The notes below the pieces were generated by a model. The model worked only from the letters and a program-made list of their open reading frames with translations. It was not told the DNA's origin and made no database searches. Source: Bin5 sp034422415 (GTDB lineage: Bacteria > Chloroflexota > Anaerolineae > Caldilineales > Caldilineaceae). Taken from it: DNA of 64,000 bases. The position numbers were made by a program, and so were the translations under genes. Shown here one piece after another: positions 51,335 through 59,947 of the stretch (position 1 is the first letter of the stretch; the number at the start of each line of letters is the position of its first letter). The stretch lies in NCBI GenBank assembly GCA_965202955.1, contig OZ241871.1, forward strand, positions 930,001 to 994,000. The letters are read 5' to 3'.

Positions 51335-52522
51335 CTAAGCGTCTCTTGTCTCTTGTATCTCCACGCTCAGCCGGCGCACAGCGGCCTCGTCGACTTCCAC
51401 GCCCAGGCCCGGGCCGGTGGGCACGTCGAGGAAGCCGCCGACCTGGTCGAACGGTTCGGCGATGCCCTCGCGAATCGGGCTGGGCGTGCGGTCGAACTCC
51501 ATTACCGGCTCCTGTTGATAGGGACGCGGCGCGTACGCGGGCGGACATGCCGGCACCGCCGCGGCCACATGCAGGGTGGCCGCAGTCATCACCGGCGATC
51601 CCCACACGTGCGGATTGCACAGAATGCCGAAGGCGTTGGCCATCGAGGCCACGCGGTGCATCTCGGTTATGCCGCCCACGTTTATCACATCCGGCTGCAC
51701 GATGTCGACCGCCCGCCTGCCGATATAGTCCTTGAAGGCATAGCGCGTGCGCAGGTTCTCTCCGCCTGCAATCGCCATCGGCAGCGCGCCCTTCACCTGC
51801 AGATAGCCCTCTACATCTTTGGCATTGACCGGTTCTTCGAACCAGTAGATGTCGAGTTCGGCGAGCTCGCGGCCAATGCGGATCGCGGTCGTCGCGTTGT
51901 AGGCCTGGTTGGCATCCACCATGAGGAAGATATCGGGGCCGATCGCCTCACGAATGGCGGCCACACGGCGCACATCCTGTGCCAGGGCAAGCCTGCCCAC
52001 CTTTGTCTTCATGCCGGCGAAGCCCCGCTCCACGTACGTGCGGGCCTCGTCCAAAAGCTGCTGCGGGAACGGGCTGCCGGCAGATGCCGCCGCGATTCCC
52101 TCCTCCAAATAGTAGAGGCCGGTTGCGTAGACGGCGACGCGCTCGCGCACGCGACCGCCCAGAAGCGCGGAGACCGGCAGCCCGCTTGCTTTGCCGGCGA
52201 TGTCCCACAGGGCCGTGTCGACCGCGCTCATGGCGTTGCCTCCGATGCCCATAGCGTCATTGTTGTTGTAGAGGGTCTGGTACATCTTCTGCCACAGCCC
52301 GTTGCGCTGCATCGGGTCTGTACCCAGCAAGAGGGGCGCGAATCCCTCGTGGATCTGGCGCGCCGCCGGGCCGCGAATCCCCTCGCCCCAGCCGACAACG
52401 CCATCATCGGTCGTCACTTTGACCAGTCCTACATGGCGGCTCTCGGTCCAGCCCTGGGACCAACCGAAGCCCGGTTCGAACGGCGTTTCGAGGAGGAATG
52501 TCTCAATTGAGGAAATACGCAT
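51335..52522 (-). CDS. Enolase-superfamily enzyme (mandelate racemase subgroup), member 2
   Basis: 395 aa. Capping domain with GWSQGWTESRHVGLVKVTTD and DGVVGWGEGIRGPA. Barrel with a KxK-type MKTKVG (about 166-171), metal Asp in LMVDANQAYNA, Glu in YWFEEPVNAKD, Glu in IAGGENLRTRY, and catalytic His in LCNPHVWGSPV. The K...H dyad with three carboxylate ligands marks the mandelate racemase subgroup, whose members racemise or dehydrate alpha-hydroxy and sugar acids. The substrate is unknown. It is 32 bp upstream of the isomerase, so probably one transcript. Confidence 0.92.
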   Translation of the reverse strand: MRISSIETFLLETPFEPGFGWSQGWTESRHVGLVKVTTDDGVVGWGEGIRGPAARQIHEGFAPLLLGTDPMQRNGLWQKMYQTLYNNNDAMGIGGNAMSAVDTALWDIAGKASGLPVSALLGGRVRERVAVYATGLYYLEEGIAAASAGSPFPQQLLDEARTYVERGFAGMKTKVGRLALAQDVRRVAAIREAIGPDIFLMVDANQAYNATTAIRIGRELAELDIYWFEEPVNAKDVEGYLQVKGALPMAIAGGENLRTRYAFKDYIGRRAVDIVQPDVINVGGITEMHRVASMANAFGILCNPHVWGSPVMTAATLHVAAAVPACPPAYAPRPYQQEPVMEFDRTPSPIREGIAEPFDQVGGFLDVPTGPGLGVEVDEAAVRRLSVEIQETRDA

Positions 52523-52831
52523 GCGCGGCTCCTTCCTGTTGGGGCTTCGGCGGAAAGGTGGTTCAGAGTTCGGTTGAACGACGACGGGACACGCCGAACG
52601 GCCGGTCCGGACTGTGGCAGGCGACGCGCGTCGCCGCGATTCCCCCTGAGTACGGCTCCGCTCAAGAGAAAGGAACCGGCTCCCGCACTGATTGCAGTCA
52701 GGGGGTTTGGCGCAGATGCTGGAAGCGTAGTATACGCTTTCCCGCGGCGTCTGCCCAATTCGGAGGGGATATGCGAACTGCCGCCTGCGCAGCCGCTCTG
52801 CGCTCCTCCCGCACGAATGCGCGTGACGTCT
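52523..52831. other. 309-base gap between enolase-superfamily members 2 and 3
   Basis: No supportable gene. It should hold the promoter for the leftward gene starting at 52522 and the trailer of the gene ending at 52832. I see no clear hairpin-plus-T terminator or consensus promoter. Confidence 0.4.
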
Positions 52832-53935
52832 TCATTCAACTGCCAGCACAGGCTCACCCAGCAGTTCCCAGCGGGGCGCGATGCCCAATCCGGCGGCTGT
52901 GGAAGCCGCCATGCGGCCGCGATTGCGCTGTGGCGCGCCCTCCGCCGTGCTGACGGTCACGTAGCTGTTGAAATCGGTGGCGGTAAAGAGGAACTCGGGC
53001 GGCGTGCTGTGCGCCAGGTGCGAGATCGCGGCGGTCGTGATGTCACCTCCCCAGCTGTCCTCGATCGTCATTGCGATGCCCAGGGAGACGCACAGGTCCC
53101 GCGCCTGCCGCGCCTTCGTCAGCCCCCCGAACTTGCCGATCTTGATGTTGACAGCGTCCATGGCGTCATCCCGGTGCGCGGTCAGTAGCGCGCCTATGCT
53201 GTCGATCGTTTCATCCAGCACGAAGGGATGCGTCGTCCGCCGCCGGATCGAGAGGCACGACTCGTAGCTGAGACAGGGCTGCTCGATGTAAAGGTCCACA
53301 TCTTCCACCGCGCGCACGACACGCGCAGCCTCGTGCGCCAACCAGCCCGTATTGGCATCGGCCACCAGCCTGTCCCCGGGCCGCAACACCGCCGCTACTG
53401 CACGAATCCGCTCGATATCCGTCTCCGCGTCAGCCCCCACCTTCAGCTGGAAACGCCGGTATCCCTCTGCGCGGTAGTTCGCCACCGACTCCGCCATCGC
53501 CGCCGGCGTACCTTGCGAAATGGCGCGGTACAGGACGAAGTCATCGCCGTAGCGCCCTCCAAGCAACAGACAGACAGGTTGCCCGCTGACCTGGCCCAAA
53601 ATGTCCCAGCAGGCGATGTCGATGCCGGATTTGACATAGGCATGGCCTTTGAGGGCCCGGTCCATCTCCTCGTTAAGCACCGCCAGCTGCCGAGGGTCCA
53701 GCCCGATCAGATGTGGAGCCAGCTCGGCCAGCCCCGCACGCACGCCCCCCGCGTAGGCCGGCAGATAGAAGGGGCCGAGCGGGCAGACTTCGCCATGCCC
53801 CGCGCAGCCTTCGTCCGTCTCGACCCGCACTATCGTACTGTCGAAAACCGTAACCGACTTCCCGCCGGACCAGGCATAGCGCCCTTCATGCAGAGGCAGG
53901 TCGACCTGGTAGGCGGAAATGCGGGCAATTCTCAT
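52832..53935 (-). CDS. Enolase-superfamily enzyme (MLE subgroup), member 3
   Basis: 367 aa from the ATG at 53935 with GGAGGGG upstream; the frame is open further but without homology. Motifs: YAWSGGKSVTVFDSTIVRVE, CWDILGQVSGQPVCLLLGGR, RRFQLKVGADAE (catalytic Lys), LVADANTGWL (metal), YIEQPCLSYE (metal), FVLDETIDS (metal), AVNIKIGKFGGLTKARQ (second catalytic Lys). Lys on both sides of the barrel is MLE-type, as in hydroxyproline-betaine epimerase or cis-3-hydroxyproline dehydratase, which this resembles from memory. The substrate may therefore be an amino acid derivative rather than a sugar acid. Confidence 0.9.
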   Translation of the reverse strand: MRIARISAYQVDLPLHEGRYAWSGGKSVTVFDSTIVRVETDEGCAGHGEVCPLGPFYLPAYAGGVRAGLAELAPHLIGLDPRQLAVLNEEMDRALKGHAYVKSGIDIACWDILGQVSGQPVCLLLGGRYGDDFVLYRAISQGTPAAMAESVANYRAEGYRRFQLKVGADAETDIERIRAVAAVLRPGDRLVADANTGWLAHEAARVVRAVEDVDLYIEQPCLSYESCLSIRRRTTHPFVLDETIDSIGALLTAHRDDAMDAVNIKIGKFGGLTKARQARDLCVSLGIAMTIEDSWGGDITTAAISHLAHSTPPEFLFTATDFNSYVTVSTAEGAPQRNRGRMAASTAAGLGIAPRWELLGEPVLAVE

Positions 53936-54171
53936 TTTGGACCCCTCCATAGCGAGGTTGTTTGCGAATCGAATCGATTCTAACACAGTTCGCAGGTTCC
54001 ACCGCGCATCGCGAGCTCTTGCGAACTGTAGGGTGTTGCCCTGTGACCGCTCTTGCCACTTGACCAATCCCACAAGTTCGGTTACAAATGTCTATCCAAT
54101 GAGGAGTCAGAGACGCGTTCCGGTTGAAGACGGTTCGGCTTCTCTGCTCTGCCCCGAAAAGGACCTGCCGA

Positions 54172-55290
54172 TTGATCGCATACTGTCCCAGCAGCCAGTT
54201 CCGGATCGCTGCCGAAGAGGCGCCCCTGCGGTGCCCGCTCAGCGGCGAACCTTTGGAGTATCGCGATCTGCCCCCGTTCGACCCGGACAGGATCGAGGAC
54301 CATAATCCGGGCCACTGGCGTTACCTGCCCATGTTGCCCGTTGTAGCGCCGGGGCGGGAACTTCAATCGCTGGGGGAGGGCTGGACACCGCTGATCGAAG
54401 ACGTCTGGTTGGAACAGCCCATCTATTGGAAGTTTGAAGGGCTGATGCCTTCAGGCAGCTACAAAGACCGTGGGGTCAGCGTCATCGTCAACTGGCTGGT
54501 GGGGCAGGGCGCACGCACGGTTATGGACGATTCGAGCGGGAACGCCGGCGCCAGCCTGGCATGTTATGCGGCGCGGGCCGGACTCTTTGCCCGCATTTTT
54601 GTGCCTGCTTACGCGCCGCAACCCAAAAAGGCGCAAATCGCTGTTTACGGCGCGGAACTGGTCGAAGTTACCGGGCCCCGCACCGCTGCCACCGAGGCCG
54701 CCGAAGCCTCCCAGACCGGTGATGATGTGATCTACGCCTCGCATGCCTGGCACCCCGCCTGCCTCCTCGGCTTTATGACCAATGCATGGGAGATCTGGGA
54801 GCAACTCGGCCGCAGGGTGCCCGACTGGTTCGTCACGCCGGTCGGGTATGGCGGTCTCTTCCTGGGGGCATGGCGCGGCTTTCAGCACCTGCACCGCAGC
54901 GGGGTGATCGAGAGATTGCCGCGCATGGTGGCGGTGCAGGCCGAGCCGATAACGCCGATCTGCGACGCCTTCCACGAGGGATACAGCGAAGTGGTGCCCC
55001 GCCGGCAGGTGGCGCCCAGTATCCTGGCCGACGGCATCGCCGTCGAGAAACCGGTGCGCAACCGTTCGATCCTGGGGGCCCTGCGCCACTCCGGCGGCAC
55101 CGCCGTCGTCGTCAACGACGAGGAGATCAACGTCGCCCAGGAACGTCTGGCGCAACGGGGTCTCTTCGTCGAACCGACCAGCGCCACAGTTGCCGCCGCC
55201 CTCACGAAACTGGCCCCACAGTTCAACCGCTCGGATTCCGTCGTCGTCAACCTGACCGGACTCGGCCTCAAAAGGCTGCCGGACATCTAG
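54172..55290 (+). CDS. Threonine synthase-like PLP enzyme (fold type II)
   Basis: 372 aa from a TTG at 54172, eight bases after AAAAGGA; another TTG at 54124 lacks a ribosome-binding site. It has LQSLGEGWTPLIEDVWLEQP, the Schiff-base Lys in PSGSYKDRG (about 106), DDSSGNAGASLACYAARAGL, TPVGYGGLFLGAWRGF (PLP phosphate binding) and LFVEPTSATVAAALTKL. These are threonine-synthase/threonine-dehydratase-family marks. The N-terminus has a Cys (LRCPLSGEPLEY) but not the full CxxC zinc ribbon of many ThrC-like proteins. The reaction may be threonine synthesis or a related beta-elimination. Confidence 0.87.
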   Translation: MIAYCPSSQFRIAAEEAPLRCPLSGEPLEYRDLPPFDPDRIEDHNPGHWRYLPMLPVVAPGRELQSLGEGWTPLIEDVWLEQPIYWKFEGLMPSGSYKDRGVSVIVNWLVGQGARTVMDDSSGNAGASLACYAARAGLFARIFVPAYAPQPKKAQIAVYGAELVEVTGPRTAATEAAEASQTGDDVIYASHAWHPACLLGFMTNAWEIWEQLGRRVPDWFVTPVGYGGLFLGAWRGFQHLHRSGVIERLPRMVAVQAEPITPICDAFHEGYSEVVPRRQVAPSILADGIAVEKPVRNRSILGALRHSGGTAVVVNDEEINVAQERLAQRGLFVEPTSATVAAALTKLAPQFNRSDSVVVNLTGLGLKRLPDI

Positions 55291-55366
55291 CGTCAGCAGG
55301 GCTCGAAAGGTGAATGGCGGGCGTTTCTCCCGCCAGCCATTCTGTCCCCTTGGAAGGGCAACAGGC

Positions 55367-56158
55367 ATGGAGAGCAAGTTCCATTCGCTGAACAGGCTTC
55401 AGGAGGCCGTGGGGCTTCGCTTCAACGATTTCACGCTGATACAGCGCGCATTTGTCCACCGCAGCTACCTGCACGAAGCGGAAGACGATTCCGATCTGCA
55501 GGACAATCAACGGCTTGAGTTTCTGGGCGACGCCGTACTGAGCTTCGTTGTCAGCGAGCTGCTCGTCAGGCTCTACCCGGAGCGGCGAGAGGGCGAACTG
55601 ACCAACCTGCGCTCAGGGCTCGTGAGGCGGGAGTCCCTGTCCCGCTTTGCCAGTGAACTGTGCCTGGGCGAATATCTGCTGCTGGGGCGCGGCGAGGAAG
55701 AAAGCGGGGGGCGCACCCGCCACACCACTCTCTGCGATACCTACGAAGCCTTTATCGGCGCTCTCTATCTTGACCAGGGGATCGCCGGCCTGCGCGGCTT
55801 TCTCGAACCGCGGCTGCTGACGGAGATCGAAAGGACGGACCAGTTCGCCCTGTCAAAAGACCCCAAGAGCCGCCTGCAGGAGTGGGTGCAGGCGGCTATG
55901 GGTCAGACGCCCCGCTACCGCACCGTCCACACCGAAGGGCCCGACCATGCGCGCAAATTCACCCGCCAGGTGACGATCGACAAACAGCCTTACGGCGTCG
56001 GCGAGGGCCAGAGCAAGCAGGCGGCGGATCAGGCCGCCGCGGCCATGGCGCTGGCCCGCCTCGGGCAGACAAGCCCGGGCTACGTAGACAATGGACTGGC
56101 TGAAGAGTATGATCTGGCGTCGGTGGAGATGGAGAACGCGGAGGAGGAGGAACACTGA
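55367..56158 (+). CDS. rnc: Ribonuclease III
   Basis: 263 aa, slightly longer than E. coli RNase III (226). The ATG at 55367 begins the homologous part. The signature NQRLEFLGDAVLS (about 47-59) and LCDTYEAFIGALY supply the Glu/Asp metal ligands of the catalytic RIII domain. A C-terminal dsRNA-binding domain follows (PKSRLQEWVQAAMG, GEGQSKQAADQAAAAMAL). The last 28 residues are acidic. It processes rRNA precursors and other structured RNAs. A hairpin GGCGGG/CCCGCC at 55316-55334 lies in the leader; it could be an autoregulatory cleavage site, as E. coli rnc has (inference). Confidence 0.95.
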   Translation: MESKFHSLNRLQEAVGLRFNDFTLIQRAFVHRSYLHEAEDDSDLQDNQRLEFLGDAVLSFVVSELLVRLYPERREGELTNLRSGLVRRESLSRFASELCLGEYLLLGRGEEESGGRTRHTTLCDTYEAFIGALYLDQGIAGLRGFLEPRLLTEIERTDQFALSKDPKSRLQEWVQAAMGQTPRYRTVHTEGPDHARKFTRQVTIDKQPYGVGEGQSKQAADQAAAAMALARLGQTSPGYVDNGLAEEYDLASVEMENAEEEEH

Positions 56159-56235
56159 CTACGCGGGCCCCCCGGCACCTCCCCTTAAGAGAAGTGCAGA
56201 GGCTCCCCTGCCGGCCCCCCATGCCGCTCCCGTCT

Positions 56236-57090
56236 TCAGGTCGGCCCGTAGACAGGCGTCTCAACAAGCCGGCGTCTGTTGCGTATGCGGGCTACATAGA
56301 GGAGAACAAGACAGAAAAGTACTGATTGCAGCAGTACAATCGACGCCCCGCTTGAAACATCGCCGTAGAAGCTGAGGTACATCCCTACCAACCCGGTCAG
56401 CGAGCCCAAGGCCGTTGAGTAAATGATCAGGCGGTGGAAACTATCGGTCAGCAGCCGCACCGTGATCGGGGGAACCACCAGCGCCGCCCCGATCATCGTC
56501 ACACCCATGATCTGCACCGAGGCGATGATTACGGCCGCCAGGATCAGCGCAAACCAGGTCTCGATCCAGAAGGTGGGAACCCCGTAGACCTGAGCGACCT
56601 CCGTATTGAATGTCGTGAAAAGCAGCTGCTTGTAGACGAAGAAGATCATCAGAGTCGCCGCGACCGTAACGAAGATGATCACGGCGATGTCGGCATAGGT
56701 AACCCCCAGGACATTGCCGAAGAGGGCCGCGTCAAAGGACTGCGAGAAGCGGCGGTAACGTGAGATCAGGGCGACCCCCAGGGCGAAACTGGCAGTCGTT
56801 ACCACGCCGATGGCGGCGTCGGCGCTAATCGTCGTTTTGCGCACGGTCTGGTTGATCAGCAGCGCGGCGACAAAACCCCACGATACGGCCCCGACATAGA
56901 AATTGAACTGCAGAATGAAGGCCACCACCGCGCCGCCGAAGACGGCGTGGGAAAGGCCGTGGCCGATGAAACTCATGCCGCGCAGAACGATATAGACGCC
57001 TATCAGGGCGCACAGCCCGCCAACGAGGACGGCGGCAATGGTACCGTTGCGGAAAAACTCATACTGAAATGGGGTAAACAGAGCGTCCAT
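56236..57090 (-). CDS. Metal ABC transporter permease (ZnuB/MntB, ABC-3 family)
   Basis: 284 aa with about eight spans: VLVGGLCALIGVYIVLRGMS, FIGHGLSHAVFGGAVVAFIL, and the ABC-3 signature VIIASVQIMGVTMIGAALVV, then PPITVRLLTDSF. The start is 5 bp after the ATPase stop. It forms the transmembrane part of a Zn/Mn/Fe importer with the ATPase (57096-57950) and the binding protein at 58657-59652. The metal cannot be decided from the permease. Confidence 0.93.
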   Translation of the reverse strand: MDALFTPFQYEFFRNGTIAAVLVGGLCALIGVYIVLRGMSFIGHGLSHAVFGGAVVAFILQFNFYVGAVSWGFVAALLINQTVRKTTISADAAIGVVTTASFALGVALISRYRRFSQSFDAALFGNVLGVTYADIAVIIFVTVAATLMIFFVYKQLLFTTFNTEVAQVYGVPTFWIETWFALILAAVIIASVQIMGVTMIGAALVVPPITVRLLTDSFHRLIIYSTALGSLTGLVGMYLSFYGDVSSGASIVLLQSVLFCLVLLYVARIRNRRRLVETPVYGPT

Positions 57091-57095
57091 AGCGG

Positions 57096-57950
57096 TCAGG
57101 ACTCCTTGTCGGCGGTTGCGGGCTGGGTCCCGTTGCCCTTCCGGTTGTCATGATTGGGCAATCCCCCCTTCACCGGATCCGGCAGCACTTCCTGCAGGCC
57201 GTGGGGATGCGGCCTCTGCTGCACAAAGATCATGTCGTCTTGGCGGAGGACGATAAAGTCGCCCTGGTAAGCCTCGCTCAGTCTGGCCTCCGTAAAGATT
57301 TCGTGCGGTGGGCCTTGCGCCACAATGCGTCGGTTCAGACAGACGACCCAGGGCACATGGGCCGCAGCCATGTTCAGATCGTGTGTCGTCAGCAGGATCG
57401 TCATACCTTCCTTGTTGAGCAGGGTCAGCCAGTGGAAGATATTTTCAGAGCTGCGCATGTCGACGCCGGTGGTCGGCTCATCCAGCACGAGCACCTCCGG
57501 ATCAGCCACCAGCGCACGCGCCAAAAAGACGCGCTGCTGCTGGCCGCCGGAGAGATCGCGGATGTGCCGCTCGGCCAGATGGCCAATCTCCAGCTGGTCC
57601 AGAATCTCCCGCGCCCGTTTCCGCTCGCTGCTGCGCGGCCAGGGCCAGATGTTCGAGCGGTGGTCAACGCCCATCAGGACCACCTCCTCGGCCGTGACCG
57701 GAAAACTCCAATCGACGGTCTCGATCTGGGGCACATAAGTCAGCCGCAGATCGGGGCGCACGCGCCGGATCTGCCCCGAGTTTGGCGTGTACAGGTCCAG
57801 CACGAGTTTCAACAGCGATGTCTTGCCGGCGCCGCTCGGCCCCACCAGGCCAACGAACTGACCGGGGTGCAGGTGCAGATCGATCTCTTCCAGCACATTG
57901 AACGCGCCATAGCCGAAGTCCACACCGTTCAGTTCGATTAGCGGGTCCAT
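57096..57950 (-). CDS. Metal ABC transporter ATPase (ZnuC/MntA type)
   Basis: 284 aa, longer than the usual 240-250 because of a Gly/His/Asn-rich C-terminal tail of about 40 residues (VQQRPHPHGLQEVLPD, then NHDNRKGNG), whose His residues might bind metal. Walker A GPSGAGKTSLLKL, Q-loop YVPQIETVDWSFPVTAEEVV (a hallmark of metal-type ATPases), signature LSGGQQQRVFLARAL, Walker B VLVLDEPTTGVD, switch LLTTHDLNMA. It powers the permease encoded next in the same leftward operon. Confidence 0.93.
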   Translation of the reverse strand: MDPLIELNGVDFGYGAFNVLEEIDLHLHPGQFVGLVGPSGAGKTSLLKLVLDLYTPNSGQIRRVRPDLRLTYVPQIETVDWSFPVTAEEVVLMGVDHRSNIWPWPRSSERKRAREILDQLEIGHLAERHIRDLSGGQQQRVFLARALVADPEVLVLDEPTTGVDMRSSENIFHWLTLLNKEGMTILLTTHDLNMAAAHVPWVVCLNRRIVAQGPPHEIFTEARLSEAYQGDFIVLRQDDMIFVQQRPHPHGLQEVLPDPVKGGLPNHDNRKGNGTQPATADKES

Positions 57951-58040
57951 CTACCCTCCCTCAGGAGGAAACGGGAAAAGGAGAGAGGCGCGCGTTGCCC
58001 CGCAAACTCCTCTCTCCGTCCTCGTCGTGGTCGTCACCTG

Positions 58041-58478
58041 TCAGGCGCCTGCAGCGTCGCGGCAATCGGTGCAATGCCCGAAAAACGAAACATGGCTCAC
58101 GTCGATCTCAAAGTCGTATTGCGTCTCCATCTTCTGGCGAAACGTGCGCAGGACGCCGTGCGGCAACTCAAGGAAACTTTCGCAGGTGCGGCAGACCAGA
58201 TGGTGATGCGGTTCTGGCCCGGCAACCTCGTAGGCAACGCGCCCGTCAGCCATCTGCACCATCGCCAGAATCCGCTGTTCGGTCAGGAAATGCAGCGTGC
58301 GGTAGACGGTGGCCCGGCTCAGAGAGGGCGTCTTGCGCCGGACTACCTCGTACACCGCATCCGGGGCAACGTGCTTGCCCAGTTCACAGACCGCGTCCAG
58401 GATCAGCTGGCGCTGGGGCGTAACCCGGTAGCCTGCCTCTCGCAATCGTCGATTGATCTCTTCCGTGTCGTGACTCAT
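58041..58478 (-). CDS. Fur-family metal-responsive repressor (Fur/Zur/PerR class)
   Basis: 145 aa from the ATG at 58478; an upstream in-frame start is less natural. Winged-helix domain with GYRVTPQRQLILDAV and the recognition helix region SLSRATVYRTLHFL. The dimerisation and metal domain contains PEPHHHLVCRTCESFLEL (His-rich regulatory site plus the first CxxC) and a closing CTDC that completes a structural zinc site. It should control the adjacent metal importer: the binding protein is 179 bp upstream and the ATPase 90 bp downstream on the same strand. A palindrome at 58502-58521 is a candidate self-operator. Zur, Fur and PerR cannot be told apart here. Confidence 0.93.
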   Translation of the reverse strand: MSHDTEEINRRLREAGYRVTPQRQLILDAVCELGKHVAPDAVYEVVRRKTPSLSRATVYRTLHFLTEQRILAMVQMADGRVAYEVAGPEPHHHLVCRTCESFLELPHGVLRTFRQKMETQYDFEIDVSHVSFFGHCTDCRDAAGA

Positions 58479-58501
58479 GATACTTTTCGTTATTGCAAAT
58501 T

Positions 58502-58521
58502 GTCGCAACTAATACTGCGAC
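58502..58521 (-). promoter_or_regulatory. Candidate operator of the Fur-family repressor
   Basis: GTCGCA (58502-58507) and TGCGAC (58516-58521) form a 6-bp palindrome with an AT-rich 8-nt centre, 24 bp upstream of the repressor ATG. A similar TTGCGA half-site (minus strand) occurs near 59730 upstream of the binding-protein gene. Confidence 0.4.
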
Positions 58522-58656
58522 TAACACACTCCGACGAACAGGTCCAACTCAATTATCCACGATCAGTTCTCTCGTTCAAAGTAGCTCTCGCCGGAAGCAA
58601 AACAGGGCCGGCAAGAACGAAAAACCTCAATGGGGCACGAGCCGGCATCGCCGCGG

Positions 58657-59652
58657 CTACTGCTTTACGGAACTGTCCGGGCCGGGCACATTTCCTGTTT
58701 CCACGCCATCCATGAGCGTGGGATCGCCGCCAAGCGATGCCGCCATCGTCTTCAGATTCTCAACCATCATGCTGATGTAGGAGTGCTCAGCGTCGCCCGG
58801 CTCACCCGGCAGATCGTCGTCGCTCAAAGTGCTCACAAAAGTAACGCCCGCCTCGCGGCCAATCTGCTCGACAATCGGCGAAGGGAATACTTCCGATCCA
58901 AAAATGGCCGGCACGCCGCCCGCGCGCAGCTGTTCAATCAGCGCCGCCACCTCCTGCGCCGATGGCTCGGAGAAATCGGACGGCTGAAACGCCCCCAGCA
59001 CCGTGTAGCCATAGCGGGGCGCGAAGTAGGCAAAGGAGTCGTGATAGGTGTACAGTTTGCGGTTCGCTTCCGGTATGCTGGCGGTCGTGGCCTGGATCGC
59101 CGCGTCCAGCGCCTCGATGCGAGCCGCAAACTCGTCGTAGTTGGCCTGGTAGGCTGCGGCGTTTTCAGGATCGCGCGCCGCCAGCTTTTGCCTGACGATT
59201 TCGGCATAATCCAGAGCGAAAAGTGGGTCGGTCCAGAGATGTGGATTGGGGCTGCCGCCCTCTCCAGGAAAGGAGAAATCGAATACATAATCTTCCGGCT
59301 CGATCACCATCTCCCCCAGCAGGATAATCTCCGCGCCCTCTTTCAAATTTGCCTCGGCCATTTTGATCGCCGACTGTTCCAGGTGCAGCCCATTGATGAA
59401 GACAAGATCGGCATGGGCCAGTGTCACCGCGTCGGACGGCGCCAGCTCAAAGGTATGTGAATCGGTGCCCGCCGGCACAAGACCGGTCAACTCAACCAGA
59501 TCGCCGCTGACGTTGTAGACGATGTTGGTGATCGGGGAGACGGTTGCCACAACCTGCAAGCGTCCTTCTGACGACTCCGACCTGTCTCCGCCACAGGCGC
59601 AGAGCAGGAGCGTCAGCGCCAGCCACAGTATGAAGATACGGTATGCTTTCAA
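58657..59652 (-). CDS. Metal-binding lipoprotein of a Zn/Mn ABC importer (ZnuA/TroA/PsaA cluster A-I)
   Basis: 331 aa. Lipobox LLLCACGGD with Cys20. The fold is marked by VVATVSPITNIVYNVSGD. Probable ligands: His66 in TDSHTFELAP, His138 in SPNPHLWTDP, Glu in PAIFGSEVFPS and Asp in TLSDDDLPGE. Long-helix marks include YHDSFAYFAPRYGY. His-His-Glu-Asp sets are typical of manganese/iron-type binders such as PsaA, and there is no His-rich zinc loop, so Mn or Fe is somewhat favoured over Zn (inference). First gene of the leftward metal operon; the others are the repressor, ATPase and permease. Confidence 0.92.
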   Translation of the reverse strand: MKAYRIFILWLALTLLLCACGGDRSESSEGRLQVVATVSPITNIVYNVSGDLVELTGLVPAGTDSHTFELAPSDAVTLAHADLVFINGLHLEQSAIKMAEANLKEGAEIILLGEMVIEPEDYVFDFSFPGEGGSPNPHLWTDPLFALDYAEIVRQKLAARDPENAAAYQANYDEFAARIEALDAAIQATTASIPEANRKLYTYHDSFAYFAPRYGYTVLGAFQPSDFSEPSAQEVAALIEQLRAGGVPAIFGSEVFPSPIVEQIGREAGVTFVSTLSDDDLPGEPGDAEHSYISMMVENLKTMAASLGGDPTLMDGVETGNVPGPDSSVKQ

Positions 59653-59947
59653 TTTGGGTGGCTTCCTCTTGACATCTGGAGAATTGAAAGGGGCGGGGAT
59701 TTACCGGCCCAATTGAAATCATTCGCAATTGCCAGTAAATCTAGCATGATCGTTCAAGGGCTGTCAAAGCGAGGGAATGCCAGTCCCGGAAACGGTACAA
59801 CACAGACAACAGCGGCGGATTTCTGGTGGGCAGGCCGCGATGGAGGACGCTCGCGCGACGCGTCTTCGTTGACCCCGGCACTTTCCTCAACTATACTGCC
59901 TTCATTGCTTCATCACGTTTTCTCGGCAGCCAGCAAGGAATCTTCTA

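Noticed and set aside
55316..55334. GGCGGG/CCCGCC hairpin as a terminator before rnc
   Set aside because: No T-run follows; it is more likely a leader structure of the rnc mRNA.
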